Positions 9,020 to 17,024 of a stretch of 47,621 bases of DNA are shown here, piece by piece. Both the position numbers and the translations under genes were made by a program. Origin of the DNA: Candidatus Aquidulcis sp. (GTDB lineage Bacteria > Chloroflexota > Anaerolineae > Anaerolineales > UBA4823). Below the pieces are notes generated by a model. The model was not told the origin of the DNA and ran no database searches. It saw nothing but the letters and a program-made list of their open reading frames with translations. Position 1 is the first letter of the stretch. The number at the start of each line of letters is the position of its first letter. The stretch is from the NCBI GenBank assembly GCA_020723385.1, contig DYIZ01000014.1, forward strand, positions 1 through 47,621. The letters are read 5' to 3'.

Positions 9020-10091
9020 ATCTCTTCCCGTAATTTCGCGCCATCCACCCCTGGTAGTCTTCCTTCTGGCGGATAGCTTCCACCCACTCGGGGTGCTGCA
9101 AGTACCACTGAACGGTGTGCAACAGCCCGGTAGAAAGCGACTGGCGGGGCTGCCAGCCCAATTCCGTTCTGATTTTCGTGATGTCCATGGCATAACGCCG
9201 GTCGTGACCGGGCCGGTCGGCGACGAATTTAATGAGAGAGGCGTGCGGTGCGTAGGGCGAGTGCGGAGCGCACTCGTCGAGGATGTCGCACAGCGTCTCG
9301 ACGACGGTCAGGTTAGCGGGCTGGTTGCCGCCGCCGATGTTGTACGTCTCGCCCGGAGCGCCGCGGCGCATGACAGCCCAGATGGCTTCGCAGTGATCTT
9401 CGACGTACAGCCAATCGCGGATCTGCTGCCCATCGCCGTACACCGGGAGCGGTTGCCCCGAGAGAGCGTTGGACACCATGAGGGGGATGAGTTTCTCCGG
9501 GAACTGGCGCGGGCCGTAGTTATTAGAGCAGTTGGTGATGGTGACGGGCAGGCCAAACGTGCGATGATATGAGCGCACGAGATGATCGCTGGCGGCTTTG
9601 GAGGCAGCGTAGGGCGAATTGGGACCATAGGGGGTGGATTCCGTCCAGGCGGGTTCATCCGGCCTGAGGGCGCCGAAAACCTCATCGGTGGAGACGTGAT
9701 GAAAATGGGGGAGGGCATCCCCGAGGGATTTCTCGACCAACCAGAACTGGCGGGCAGCTTCAAGCAGGGTGTACGTGCCGACAATGTTGGTCTGCACGAA
9801 CTTGCCGGGGTCCACGATGGATCGGTCCACGTGCGTCTCGGCGGCGAAGTGGGCGATGGCGCTGATCTGCCAGCGGCGCAGCAAATCGTCCACCAGCGCC
9901 CGGTCGCAAATATCACCCTGAACGAAGGTGTGCCGCGTTGGGTCGGGCAGGTCGCTCAGATTTTCGCGGCTGCCGGCGTAAGTGAGCACGTCGAGATTGA
10001 CAACATGAACATCCGGCTCCGTGCGGAGCAGGTAGTGGACAAAGTTGGAGCCAATGAATCCGGCCCCGCCAGTGACGAGAATATTGGGCAT
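9018..10091 (-). CDS. rfbB: dTDP-glucose 4,6-dehydratase
   Basis: 357 aa. Signatures of the extended SDR family RmlB are present: VTGGAGFIGSNFV at the N-terminus, STDEVFGAL, and YAASKAASDHLV with the catalytic Tyr and Lys. The YGDGQQIRDWLYVEDH block is also typical. It converts dTDP-glucose to dTDP-4-dehydro-6-deoxyglucose. A GAGGAGA ribosome binding site lies just upstream of ATG 10091. Its stop codon is contributed by the downstream heptamer repeat, so the last residue or two may be repeat-derived. Confidence 0.97.
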   Translation of the reverse strand: MPNILVTGGAGFIGSNFVHYLLRTEPDVHVVNLDVLTYAGSRENLSDLPDPTRHTFVQGDICDRALVDDLLRRWQISAIAHFAAETHVDRSIVDPGKFVQTNIVGTYTLLEAARQFWLVEKSLGDALPHFHHVSTDEVFGALRPDEPAWTESTPYGPNSPYAASKAASDHLVRSYHRTFGLPVTITNCSNNYGPRQFPEKLIPLMVSNALSGQPLPVYGDGQQIRDWLYVEDHCEAIWAVMRRGAPGETYNIGGGNQPANLTVVETLCDILDECAPHSPYAPHASLIKFVADRPGHDRRYAMDITKIRTELGWQPRQSLSTGLLHTVQWYLQHPEWVEAIRQKEDYQGWMARNYGKR

Positions 10092-10125
10092 GGAATCTCC
10101 TCAGATGTGAGCAATCAGCATTCAG

Positions 10126-10176
10126 GTAGCATAAGGCCTTGTGCCCGTTTGCGTCGCCCACAAGGGGCTAAACTAC
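10126..10176. repeat. GTAG...CTAC imperfect palindrome, copy 1
   Basis: An imperfect palindrome of 51 bp starts GTAG and ends CTAC. The inner words are GGCCTTGTGCCCG and CGCCCACAAGGGGCTA. Related sequences lie at 22188-22212 (half) and 37307-37361 (opposite orientation). It is flanked by heptamer units on both sides (AATCAGC ATTCAG before, ACTATCA GCCAATA after), so it appears nested within a heptamer tract in the rfbC-rfbB spacer. Confidence 0.75.
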
Positions 10177-10177
10177 A

Positions 10178-10219
10178 ACTATCAGCCAATAGTTTGCTGA
10201 CCGCTGATTGCCGACTGCT
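10178..10219. repeat. Heptamer tract at the end of rfbC
   Basis: Six degenerate 7-bp units (ACTATCA, GCCAATA, GTTTGCT, GACCGCT, GATTGCC, GACTGCT) run to 10219 and abut the rfbC stop codon (TAG, 10220-10218). They belong to the same CAGT/GCTGA-type family as the tract at 8930-9019. Confidence 0.7.
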
Positions 10220-10766
10220 AATCGAACACTTCCGCCTCGCGCAGCAGCTTGCCCTGGGCGTCTTTGGGCGAAAGCAGCAAGGGTACGCTATCGAGCAAAG
10301 GCCAGGTGATCTCCAGGGCGGGATCATCCCACAGGATTGTGCGCTCCCATTCGGGAGCGTAGAAATCGGTGGCTTTGTAGACCAGGTCGGCCGAGTCGCT
10401 CAACACGTAAAAACCGTGGGCGAAACCGGCGGGAATCCACAGCAGGCGCTTATTCTCAGCCGAGAGGGTCTCTCCCACCCATCGGCCAAAGGTGGGCGAG
10501 CTGCGGCGAATATCAACCACCACATCGAAGATCTCACCCGCGATCACCCGCACCAGCTTTCCTTGCGCCTGGCGAATCTGGTAGTGAAGCCCGCGCAGTG
10601 TACCCTGCCGCGAGCGGGAATGGTTGTCTTGCACGAAATCGGCTGTAATACCCGCCGCGGCGAACTTGCGCGCCTGGTAAGTTTCCATAAAAAAGCCACG
10701 CGCATCGCCAAATATTTGCGGCTCGATACAGATCACGTCGGGGATGGCGGTCGGGATGAATTGCAT
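10218..10766 (-). CDS. rfbC: dTDP-4-dehydrorhamnose 3,5-epimerase
   Basis: 182 aa, the usual length. Cupin-fold RmlC signatures are visible: FMETYQARKF, DNHSRSRQGTLRGLHYQ with the active-site His, FDVVVDIRRSSPTFG, and IPAGFAHGF. It epimerises C3 and C5 of the 4-keto sugar in dTDP-L-rhamnose synthesis. It is the first of the four rhamnose genes in the transcription direction and lies 12 bp after a membrane glycosyltransferase gene. Its stop codon falls at the edge of a heptamer repeat tract. Confidence 0.96.
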   Translation of the reverse strand: MQFIPTAIPDVICIEPQIFGDARGFFMETYQARKFAAAGITADFVQDNHSRSRQGTLRGLHYQIRQAQGKLVRVIAGEIFDVVVDIRRSSPTFGRWVGETLSAENKRLLWIPAGFAHGFYVLSDSADLVYKATDFYAPEWERTILWDDPALEITWPLLDSVPLLLSPKDAQGKLLREAEVFD

Positions 10767-10778
10767 AGTTAACGCCTT

Positions 10779-12263
10779 TCACCGGCAGTCGTAAATCACC
10801 AGATCCTGCGGCTGCTGGTAGTCGCTGGCAGAAAAAACCTTCACCGGCTGGCAATTCCCGGTGACGAATCCCTGCTCGAGGTCAGGGAAAATCCCCGAGA
10901 AGAGGGCCAGATAAGCGGGATGGTACTGCGCCACTGCCCAAAGCGCCGCATCCTCGTAAGTGGTTTGCGCCGAGAGCTGGGCAGCCACTTCCGGCTGGAT
11001 CAGCCCGGCGAAATCCACCATCGGGCGGCGGGCGTAGTAACCGATGATGCCGACCTCCAACGCGCCAACCGAGGCTTCGCACGGCGTATTCTCCTCCAGC
11101 CAAAGTCCGGCATCCCGGTAAAGCGGGTAGCGCGCATCGGGGTTGAGATGCAGCAGCCATAAACCATTCACCTGGAAAACAAACAATCCCACCAGCAAGC
11201 CCGTTGCCAGAAGGGGGCCAATAGTCAAGGAATGCCGGGCGACAGGCGAGGATGAGTCCGGGGATTTCGGCAAACGAATGCGGGCAACCATCTCGATCCC
11301 CAGCCCGACGAGGCTCACGAACCCCGGAACGAGCGGCGCGTAATACCAGAAATAACCGCTTACGCCGAGCCAGGCATATCCGGCAAAATAGAACGCTGTC
11401 CAACCCAGGAGTAAGAACCAGGAGCGCGCCCGCCAGGCAATGAAAATCAGCCCGAGCACAGCTAACCCGGCTGCAAGCCAGTAGGGCCATAGGTTGAACC
11501 ATCTCACCAGGGTGACAAACCCATCAACAAAGCGCTGGCTGCCCGCCATCGTTCCTTGCGCCTGCTTGGCCGCCAGAGTCGCGGGCAGGGGTGAGCCGAA
11601 ATACCCCCAGGCGAACACAATCCAGGCGAGCGTGACGGCGAGAAAGATCGCTATAGCCCGCCAGGGGATGGCAAGCTGCTGGCTTCCATCGCCGCTCGAC
11701 CGGCGGCTGCGCACAAAATCGAACAAGAAATTCCCCGCCAGAATCACCGCAGCAAGCGCCCCATCCGGCCGAGTCAATACTGCTAACGCCGCACACAGAG
11801 CCATCCAGGCATACTGCCGGCGGGCAAACAAAACAAACGATCCCAGGCAAAAAGCCAGGTAGAGCGGGGTCTCAGAGCCAAGTGTATTCGGCAATAATGA
11901 GAAGGAAGGAAAAAGCAGCAAGCCAGCCCACCCAGCCCAGGGCTGATTCCATTGGCGGGCGAGCAACCATAAGCAAATCCCGCCCAACCCCAGGCTGAAC
12001 GTCCCAATTAATTTCGCCACGCCGGGTACATTCAGTCCGATGCGCGTACCGCCTGCCAGGAGCAGGGTAAACAGCGGTGTGGTGGTGCTCAAAACCCGTT
12101 CGCCCGGATTGTAGACGAATCCCTGCCCAGACGCCAGATTATCAGCGTAGCGATAGGTGATGAACGGATCGTCGTATGTCTGATGGGCGAATAACACATA
12201 CATCCCGGCGGTCACGACCGCCAGGTAAATCAACAACCCCCATTTCAGGGAAATCATCCTCAT
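10779..12263 (-). CDS. Polytopic membrane glycosyltransferase (GT-C-like)
   Basis: 494 aa from ATG 12263. The frame is open to 12365, but that part overlaps the preceding secreted-protein gene and has a non-membrane character; ATG 12257 is an equally possible start. About ten hydrophobic segments are visible. The first exported loop holds YDDPFITYRYADNLASGQG followed by VYNPGERV, the acidic motif of a widespread GT-C family. A closely similar motif occurs in the plus-strand gene at 41624 (FDDAMISMVYARNV...NPGERV). The C-terminus is a soluble periplasmic or extracellular part. It likely transfers a lipid-linked sugar to a glycan; specificity is unknown. Confidence 0.8.
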   Translation of the reverse strand: MRMISLKWGLLIYLAVVTAGMYVLFAHQTYDDPFITYRYADNLASGQGFVYNPGERVLSTTTPLFTLLLAGGTRIGLNVPGVAKLIGTFSLGLGGICLWLLARQWNQPWAGWAGLLLFPSFSLLPNTLGSETPLYLAFCLGSFVLFARRQYAWMALCAALAVLTRPDGALAAVILAGNFLFDFVRSRRSSGDGSQQLAIPWRAIAIFLAVTLAWIVFAWGYFGSPLPATLAAKQAQGTMAGSQRFVDGFVTLVRWFNLWPYWLAAGLAVLGLIFIAWRARSWFLLLGWTAFYFAGYAWLGVSGYFWYYAPLVPGFVSLVGLGIEMVARIRLPKSPDSSSPVARHSLTIGPLLATGLLVGLFVFQVNGLWLLHLNPDARYPLYRDAGLWLEENTPCEASVGALEVGIIGYYARRPMVDFAGLIQPEVAAQLSAQTTYEDAALWAVAQYHPAYLALFSGIFPDLEQGFVTGNCQPVKVFSASDYQQPQDLVIYDCR

Positions 12264-12309
12264 CCCTGTGGGTTTGGTGATCACAAATTCGCCTTTTTCA
12301 GAAGCCGGA

Positions 12310-13317
12310 TCATTCAGAATCAACCCGAACCAATGGCAGCAGGATGCGATTGTAGCTCGATCCAATGAACGGGTGCGGAGGGCTGTAAAACGAGTTCCAC
12401 ATCAGCGGCGATATCGTCACCGTGTAAAAAGTCAGGTAAGAAATATACCAGTCGCCTTCCACACTTTGCCAAACCTCGTGCGCCCATCCAGGAAAAAGAT
12501 CATATGGGCCTTGCCAGGGACCGGATGGGCCAGGCCCGATGAAGTAGAATTCGCCTTGCCCGGGGTGGTGGTAAAAAAGATAGTAGGCGCTGTCATATTG
12601 GGCCAGGGTTGCGCTCTCAGGGATCGCGCCAGCCAGTGAGGGGAAAATCGCCCCCCAATCGGTCCACGGGCCATCGAGCGAGGTCGCCGTCGCCAGCCCG
12701 ATAATCCCGCCGGCTGTATCCCGCCCGGTGTAATACAGGTAATAAATATCGTCCACTTTTACCAGGGTTGGGTCGCGGCAATCGGCCCATTCACCATCCT
12801 GCCAAATCATCCCCTCATGATCCGGCTGAAAAATCATCCCTTGAGATTGCCAGGACAACGGGTCAGCCGGGTTGGTCGTTGTGGCCAGCATGATGCTCTG
12901 CGTAAAATTGTAATTATCTCCTTTGACCCCCGTATAAACCATGTAGAACGTTCCATTCTCCTGATACACGAACGGCGCCCAAATGGCCGTTTCATCCCAG
13001 CTTCCTGGGACGCGGGTCTCCATCACTGGCGATAGATCGTCCCAATTGCAAAGGTCTGTCGAGCGCCCGTAGGCAAATTTTTGTTCTCCAGGGAGGTAGA
13101 TCGAAATCAGGTAATAGTACCCATCGTACCAAAAGACGCTGTGGTCTTTCAAGCCAAATTCTGTGGGGAACCAGCCGAGTTGTTCACAATCCGCGGTATA
13201 AGCAGCCTGGCCTGCCAGGGGCTGGAACCCCAGGCAGGTCAGGCTGAGAACCGTCAAAGCGATTGCGCATCCGGCAATAACCCCCATCCGTTTCAATTGC
13301 CATAATTTTACAAGCAA
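12310..13317 (-). CDS. Secreted GH43-like five-bladed beta-propeller protein
   Basis: 335 aa. The N-terminal hydrophobic segment VIAGCAIALTVLSLTCLGF acts as a signal peptide or anchor. The mature part has repeated propeller-type blocks (DHSVFWYDGYYYLIS, IWAPFVYQENGTFYMVYTG, CRDPTLVKVDDIYYLYYTG) typical of glycoside hydrolase family 43/32/62-like folds. Candidate acidic residues include the Asp in KDHSV and that in CRDP; I cannot identify a full catalytic triad. The C-terminus ends in NRILLPLVRVDSE, similar to the LPLV motif of Chloroflexota exported proteins. With the next gene it may trim or modify the exported polysaccharide. Confidence 0.75.
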   Translation of the reverse strand: MLVKLWQLKRMGVIAGCAIALTVLSLTCLGFQPLAGQAAYTADCEQLGWFPTEFGLKDHSVFWYDGYYYLISIYLPGEQKFAYGRSTDLCNWDDLSPVMETRVPGSWDETAIWAPFVYQENGTFYMVYTGVKGDNYNFTQSIMLATTTNPADPLSWQSQGMIFQPDHEGMIWQDGEWADCRDPTLVKVDDIYYLYYTGRDTAGGIIGLATATSLDGPWTDWGAIFPSLAGAIPESATLAQYDSAYYLFYHHPGQGEFYFIGPGPSGPWQGPYDLFPGWAHEVWQSVEGDWYISYLTFYTVTISPLMWNSFYSPPHPFIGSSYNRILLPLVRVDSE

Positions 13318-13333
13318 CTGGCAGAATGCTCCG

Positions 13334-14839
13334 TCAAGGATGAACGGTCACGTAAACCGGCTCGAACCCGACTGAAATCTGATAGTTCTCACCGACGATG
13401 GGCGGAGTTATCAACGCTCCGCTACGGTCGCGCGCCTCGATGAATTTTACCTGGGGAACGAGGATGGTCAGCGTTTCATCAAACCTGGCCCAAACAACGT
13501 GAGTCTCCCCGGCGGGGACCGAAAATCTGTAAGCCTCGATACCCGTTCCGTACCCAACCGTGCCGAGGTATCTCCCCCCGTAAAGTTGCTCAGAAAGTTG
13601 TTGATATGCGATGAAGGATGGACGTGGCGTACTGGAGTCATACAGCAGCCCGCCATAACGCCATCCCGGGCCATCGAGCGTATACCAGGTATAGCCCGTA
13701 ATGCCATTGCTCCAGCCGCGCACCAAAGTGCGCACCAAAAAATCGGCCTGCGCCTGGTAGAAATCATCGGTCGGCGGCGTACAGACATCCGGATAATATT
13801 CAGCACACATCAACCCGATCTCATTGATGAAAAGGGGTTTATCTACGCCATAGGTGCTCATCATCTGGCGAAGAAAGTTTGCTTTGCCAGCCACAATGCC
13901 ACCCAAGGAGTACCAAAGCGCAAAGGGATCGCCGTTATCGTAATCAATCGTTTCGCCTCGATAAGCGATGTAGGCGTGAAAGGGAACTACATCGAAATAA
14001 GGCGCAGCCCCCGCTTCGAGAATCCCTTGTAAGAACAACTCCGACCGGCCGCAATTGGTATACGGAAAGCAGCTAGGTGGAACACTGACAGAATCCGGAC
14101 GGTCGAGGAGTAAGCCGCCAATCCAGACCTGGGCGCTGGGATCTTCAGCTTTTATGATTGGCGCCACGACCTTGAGCATTTCTCCATAATGTCTGCCGCC
14201 ATAAAAGGGGTCTTCCATATCGCCCCAACAGCCGAATACGCTCTCATTAGTTCCAAAAAGCTCAGGATCCACATCTGGCTCGTTGCCGATCTCCCAATTG
14301 TGAACATTGAATTCCGGCTGTTTGTAACGATTGGCCAGGCTGCGCATAAAACTCGCGTATGCCGAGAATTTTTCTGCGAGCAGCGGACCGCAGTATGATG
14401 GTAAACCATCGGTACGAGTATAAGTAGCCCATTCCGGGTAATCGCTGACGATCACGATAGGCTTGATGCCGGCCAATTTCAAGGCGCGCAACTCATTCTC
14501 GAAAGCTGCCACTACAGTCCAGTTGATCGCCCCCCCTTCGACAGGCTGCATCTCTCTCCAGGAAATTCTGCTGTTCATACGCAGCCATCCCACCTGAAGT
14601 TCCATGGCGCGATCAGCTAACGTACTGCCCGGCTGGATCGTTCTACCTACCTCTACTCCAAACAGACTATCCCAGGGGAAATTCTTGATAACAACGGGCA
14701 AATACAAATTGTTAGCCGCCACCGGCAGATTGACTGCTGCCTGACCCACGGACTGCTTGCTAAAAACCGCCGGGCTAATTACACCAACCAAAATAACCAG
14801 AGCAATTAACCAACGGTACCGATAAATTGTCACTTTCAT
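13334..14839 (-). CDS. Secreted clan GH-A glycoside hydrolase (GH39/GH5-like)
   Basis: 501 aa with an N-terminal signal segment (WLIALVILVGVISPAVFS). A TIM-barrel hydrolase is indicated by NWEIGNEPDVDP, whose Glu at about 186 would be the acid/base, and by KPLFINEIGLMC, whose Glu at about 340 would be the nucleophile. These are the beta-4 and beta-7 glutamates of clan GH-A. A short segment after the signal reads NNLYLPVVIKN, a motif common in Chloroflexota secreted proteins. A small C-terminal beta domain follows the barrel. It lies 4 bp from the Wzz-like gene, so it is probably co-expressed with polysaccharide assembly. Confidence 0.82.
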   Translation of the reverse strand: MKVTIYRYRWLIALVILVGVISPAVFSKQSVGQAAVNLPVAANNLYLPVVIKNFPWDSLFGVEVGRTIQPGSTLADRAMELQVGWLRMNSRISWREMQPVEGGAINWTVVAAFENELRALKLAGIKPIVIVSDYPEWATYTRTDGLPSYCGPLLAEKFSAYASFMRSLANRYKQPEFNVHNWEIGNEPDVDPELFGTNESVFGCWGDMEDPFYGGRHYGEMLKVVAPIIKAEDPSAQVWIGGLLLDRPDSVSVPPSCFPYTNCGRSELFLQGILEAGAAPYFDVVPFHAYIAYRGETIDYDNGDPFALWYSLGGIVAGKANFLRQMMSTYGVDKPLFINEIGLMCAEYYPDVCTPPTDDFYQAQADFLVRTLVRGWSNGITGYTWYTLDGPGWRYGGLLYDSSTPRPSFIAYQQLSEQLYGGRYLGTVGYGTGIEAYRFSVPAGETHVVWARFDETLTILVPQVKFIEARDRSGALITPPIVGENYQISVGFEPVYVTVHP

Positions 14840-14843
14840 TTTG

Positions 14844-16097
14844 TCATTCCTTTCCTGATTTCCCTGGCTGCGCCGGTGATCGCCACCATTGCACCAGAAG
14901 GATCATGCATACCGATAAAAACAGACCGGCTGCGCCAGAAACCGCTCCATAGAGCGAGGCGCGCGGGCCGCTAGCGCTTTCCGGGGGCTGTGCTTGTCCA
15001 GCAACTTTGACAACACGATCATTTTGCGCCAGTGTAATCTGCGCCTCGACCACCTGGCTTGATAATGCCTGGTAAGCCGATAAAGCCAGGTCGCGTTGCG
15101 TTGTCAGTTGCGTTACCTGATACTGCTCGGCTTCCAAATCTGCCGAAGTGTCTGTGATTTCTGATGGCAGTTCAGCTACACGATCTTGAAACTCGACCCG
15201 TTGAGATTGCAGCGTTGTAACCAACGCCTGCAATCTCACCCGTGCAGTCGCCACCGTCGTGGGGCTTTCAGGGATATTCGTCGTTACCAGTTGGATTTGC
15301 AAACCCGCCAGGCCGCCTGCCGCGCGCTGTTGCAGTGCGATCAATGCCAGGTCGCTATCCAGCGTCAAAGCATCGCCCTGACTCAGAGTGGCAAGATAAG
15401 CATCCATTGCCTGGGCATCGCTGATGAGCAAATCCAGCGACCGGATATTGTCGAGATATATTTTGAGGCTCTCTCGCTTCTGAGCCAGAGTTATCGCTAA
15501 CGAATCAACTCGCCCAACTCCCAGGCGCTCGATGACCGCCTGCTCGGCAGAATCCCAATTCTCGCGTGCTGTTTCCACTTGAGCCTGGATCTGCTCCAGC
15601 GAATTCTGGTTAATGTCATACAAATCGTTCAACCGGGTGGTTACGATCTCGGCCCAGGTGTTGACGATCTGCGCCGCCCGCGTTGGGTCAGTATCCGTGA
15701 CTTTCAAGTTAAGTTGGGTCGTACCGACCACAGTAGCTTCGAGGCGGCCTTTCATCGCACTCAAATCAACGTCCTCATCGAACAACGCCCGCACATCCGG
15801 CGACTCATAAACCGACAATACGATATCATCAGTGAGCGCCAAGGCCGTAAGTGACTTGGCGTCTGGCTGCTGGTAAACGGTTTGAATGCGGGGATCCAAG
15901 TTGGCCGAGAATAATGGCTTGGTGATAATCACCATCGTTGCCGCTTCGTATTGCTTCGGCAAGGTTAGCTTGGCAAAAACATACCCAGCTAAAGCCAAAA
16001 TCACTGTTGCCCCAAGAATGAGCCATCTATAGCGCAGCAAGGTTTTGGCAATCTCGCGCAAATCAATTTCATCGTCAAAATTGTCTTGTGAAATCAT
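14844..16097 (-). CDS. Wzz-type polysaccharide chain-length / co-polymerase protein
   Basis: 417 aa. It begins DEIDLREIAKTLLRYRWLILGATVILALAG, a Wzz-domain start with the first membrane helix at about 27-47, then a PKQYEAATMVII block, a long extracytoplasmic coiled coil (160-370), and a second helix near 385-405 (GAVSGAAGLFLSVCMILLV). There is no cytoplasmic BY-kinase domain after it, only a short basic tail. It probably controls polymer length or export. It is the first gene after a good promoter (16145-16173), so the long operon towards position 1 may start here. Confidence 0.85.
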   Translation of the reverse strand: MISQDNFDDEIDLREIAKTLLRYRWLILGATVILALAGYVFAKLTLPKQYEAATMVIITKPLFSANLDPRIQTVYQQPDAKSLTALALTDDIVLSVYESPDVRALFDEDVDLSAMKGRLEATVVGTTQLNLKVTDTDPTRAAQIVNTWAEIVTTRLNDLYDINQNSLEQIQAQVETARENWDSAEQAVIERLGVGRVDSLAITLAQKRESLKIYLDNIRSLDLLISDAQAMDAYLATLSQGDALTLDSDLALIALQQRAAGGLAGLQIQLVTTNIPESPTTVATARVRLQALVTTLQSQRVEFQDRVAELPSEITDTSADLEAEQYQVTQLTTQRDLALSAYQALSSQVVEAQITLAQNDRVVKVAGQAQPPESASGPRASLYGAVSGAAGLFLSVCMILLVQWWRSPAQPGKSGKE

Positions 16098-16144
16098 TGA
16101 TCACTCCATTTCATTCAAATCTGTCCTGCCCAACCAGTCGAAGC

Positions 16145-16173
16145 ATTCTCTCATAAGAGACAACGCTTGTCAA
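16145..16173 (-). promoter_or_regulatory. Sigma70-type promoter with palindrome in the spacer
   Basis: On the minus strand a perfect TTGACA (16173-16168), a 17-bp spacer and GAGAAT preceded by TG (extended -10; 16150-16145) lie about 48 bp upstream of the Wzz-like gene. The spacer/-10 region contains the inverted repeat TCTCT-cata-AGAGA (16147-16160), which could be an operator. This is the clearest promoter for the operon running left. Confidence 0.6.
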
Positions 16174-16184
16174 GAAAGGTTGAT

Positions 16185-17003
16185 TTATCGCGCCAGCAGG
16201 CGTCGCAGCCATACCTTGACCTGCAGAGGCAGCCAGGCGTAAACCAACGGCCGGATTTTGGCCTTGATGGTCAACCATGACAGCCAGTTTCCTCCATCCC
16301 GGTAGTGGACGCGCAGCATCTCGGGCCAACAGCGATCATCGGACACGGTGGTTTTCCCGCCCCCGTGGAGGCGGAAATTCGCCCACAACCGAGGGTAATA
16401 CTGCAACCGGGTGACCCGCGCCAGCCGCACCCACAAATCGTAGTCCATCGCGAAATAAAACGTCGGGTCGAGCGGGCCAACCTGCCGCCACAATTCCGCT
16501 CGCCAGAAACTGGCTTGCTGTGGGATATGCACATACCCCTGCCGCAGCCGCCGGTAATCGGTCTGCGCGGCTGGGAATTTACCAATCACACCCCCAGCCT
16601 CATTAATCAGATTGGCGTCACCATAAACCATACCAACATCGGGGTGAGATTGCAAGAATGCCACGGCTTCATAAATCGCCTCAGGTAAATAAGTATCGTC
16701 CGAATTCAGCCAGGCCAAAATCTCACCCGTAGCGTGGGCGAATCCCTTATTAATGGCGTCGGTCTGACCGCGATCCTTTTCCGATACCCACCATGCCAGC
16801 CGGTCAGAATACTTCCGAATGATCTCGGTACTGTCGTCCGTCGAGCCGCCATCCACAATGATGTACTCGATTTTAGGGTAGTCCTGCTCCAACACCGAGC
16901 GAATCGTCTCTTCGAGAAACCGCGCCTGATTGAACGAAGGGGTGATAATGGAAACAAGTGGCAGGTTACAGGTGGCAGGTTGCAAGTTAGCGGGTTGATT
17001 CAT
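16185..17003 (-). CDS. GT2 family glycosyltransferase
   Basis: 272 aa. The GT-A fold has SIITPSFNQARFLEETIRSV, YIIVDGGSTDDS, and the DXD-containing AWLNSDDTYLPEA. DYDLWVRLARV near residue 185 is the ED-type catalytic region. A short basic C-terminus follows. The first ~16 residues (MNQPANLQPATCNLP) are encoded by a heptamer tract and have no counterpart in the GT domain, so the true N-terminus is effectively repeat-derived. Its ATG overlaps the stop of the upstream membrane glycosyltransferase (ATGA). Paralogues lie at 20057 and 21147. Confidence 0.88.
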   Translation of the reverse strand: MNQPANLQPATCNLPLVSIITPSFNQARFLEETIRSVLEQDYPKIEYIIVDGGSTDDSTEIIRKYSDRLAWWVSEKDRGQTDAINKGFAHATGEILAWLNSDDTYLPEAIYEAVAFLQSHPDVGMVYGDANLINEAGGVIGKFPAAQTDYRRLRQGYVHIPQQASFWRAELWRQVGPLDPTFYFAMDYDLWVRLARVTRLQYYPRLWANFRLHGGGKTTVSDDRCWPEMLRVHYRDGGNWLSWLTIKAKIRPLVYAWLPLQVKVWLRRLLAR

Positions 17004-17024
17004 GGGCTTGGGGCGAGGGGTTGG
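16958..17024. repeat. GTGGCAG/GTTNCAG heptamer tract spanning a gene junction
   Basis: Consecutive 7-bp units run GTGGCAG, GTTACAG, GTGGCAG, GTTGCAA, GTTAGCG, GGTTGAT (16958-16999). After the shared ATGA stop/start they continue as GGGCTTG, GGGCGAG, GGGTTGG (17004-17024). The tract therefore encodes both the last residues of the gene ending at 17000 and the first residues of the gene starting at 17003. Confidence 0.8.

Noticed and set aside
9582-10772. Long plus-strand open frame (396 codons) opposite rfbB and rfbC
   Set aside because: It lies fully antisense to two certain genes, has no recognisable domain and follows from codon bias of the real strand.
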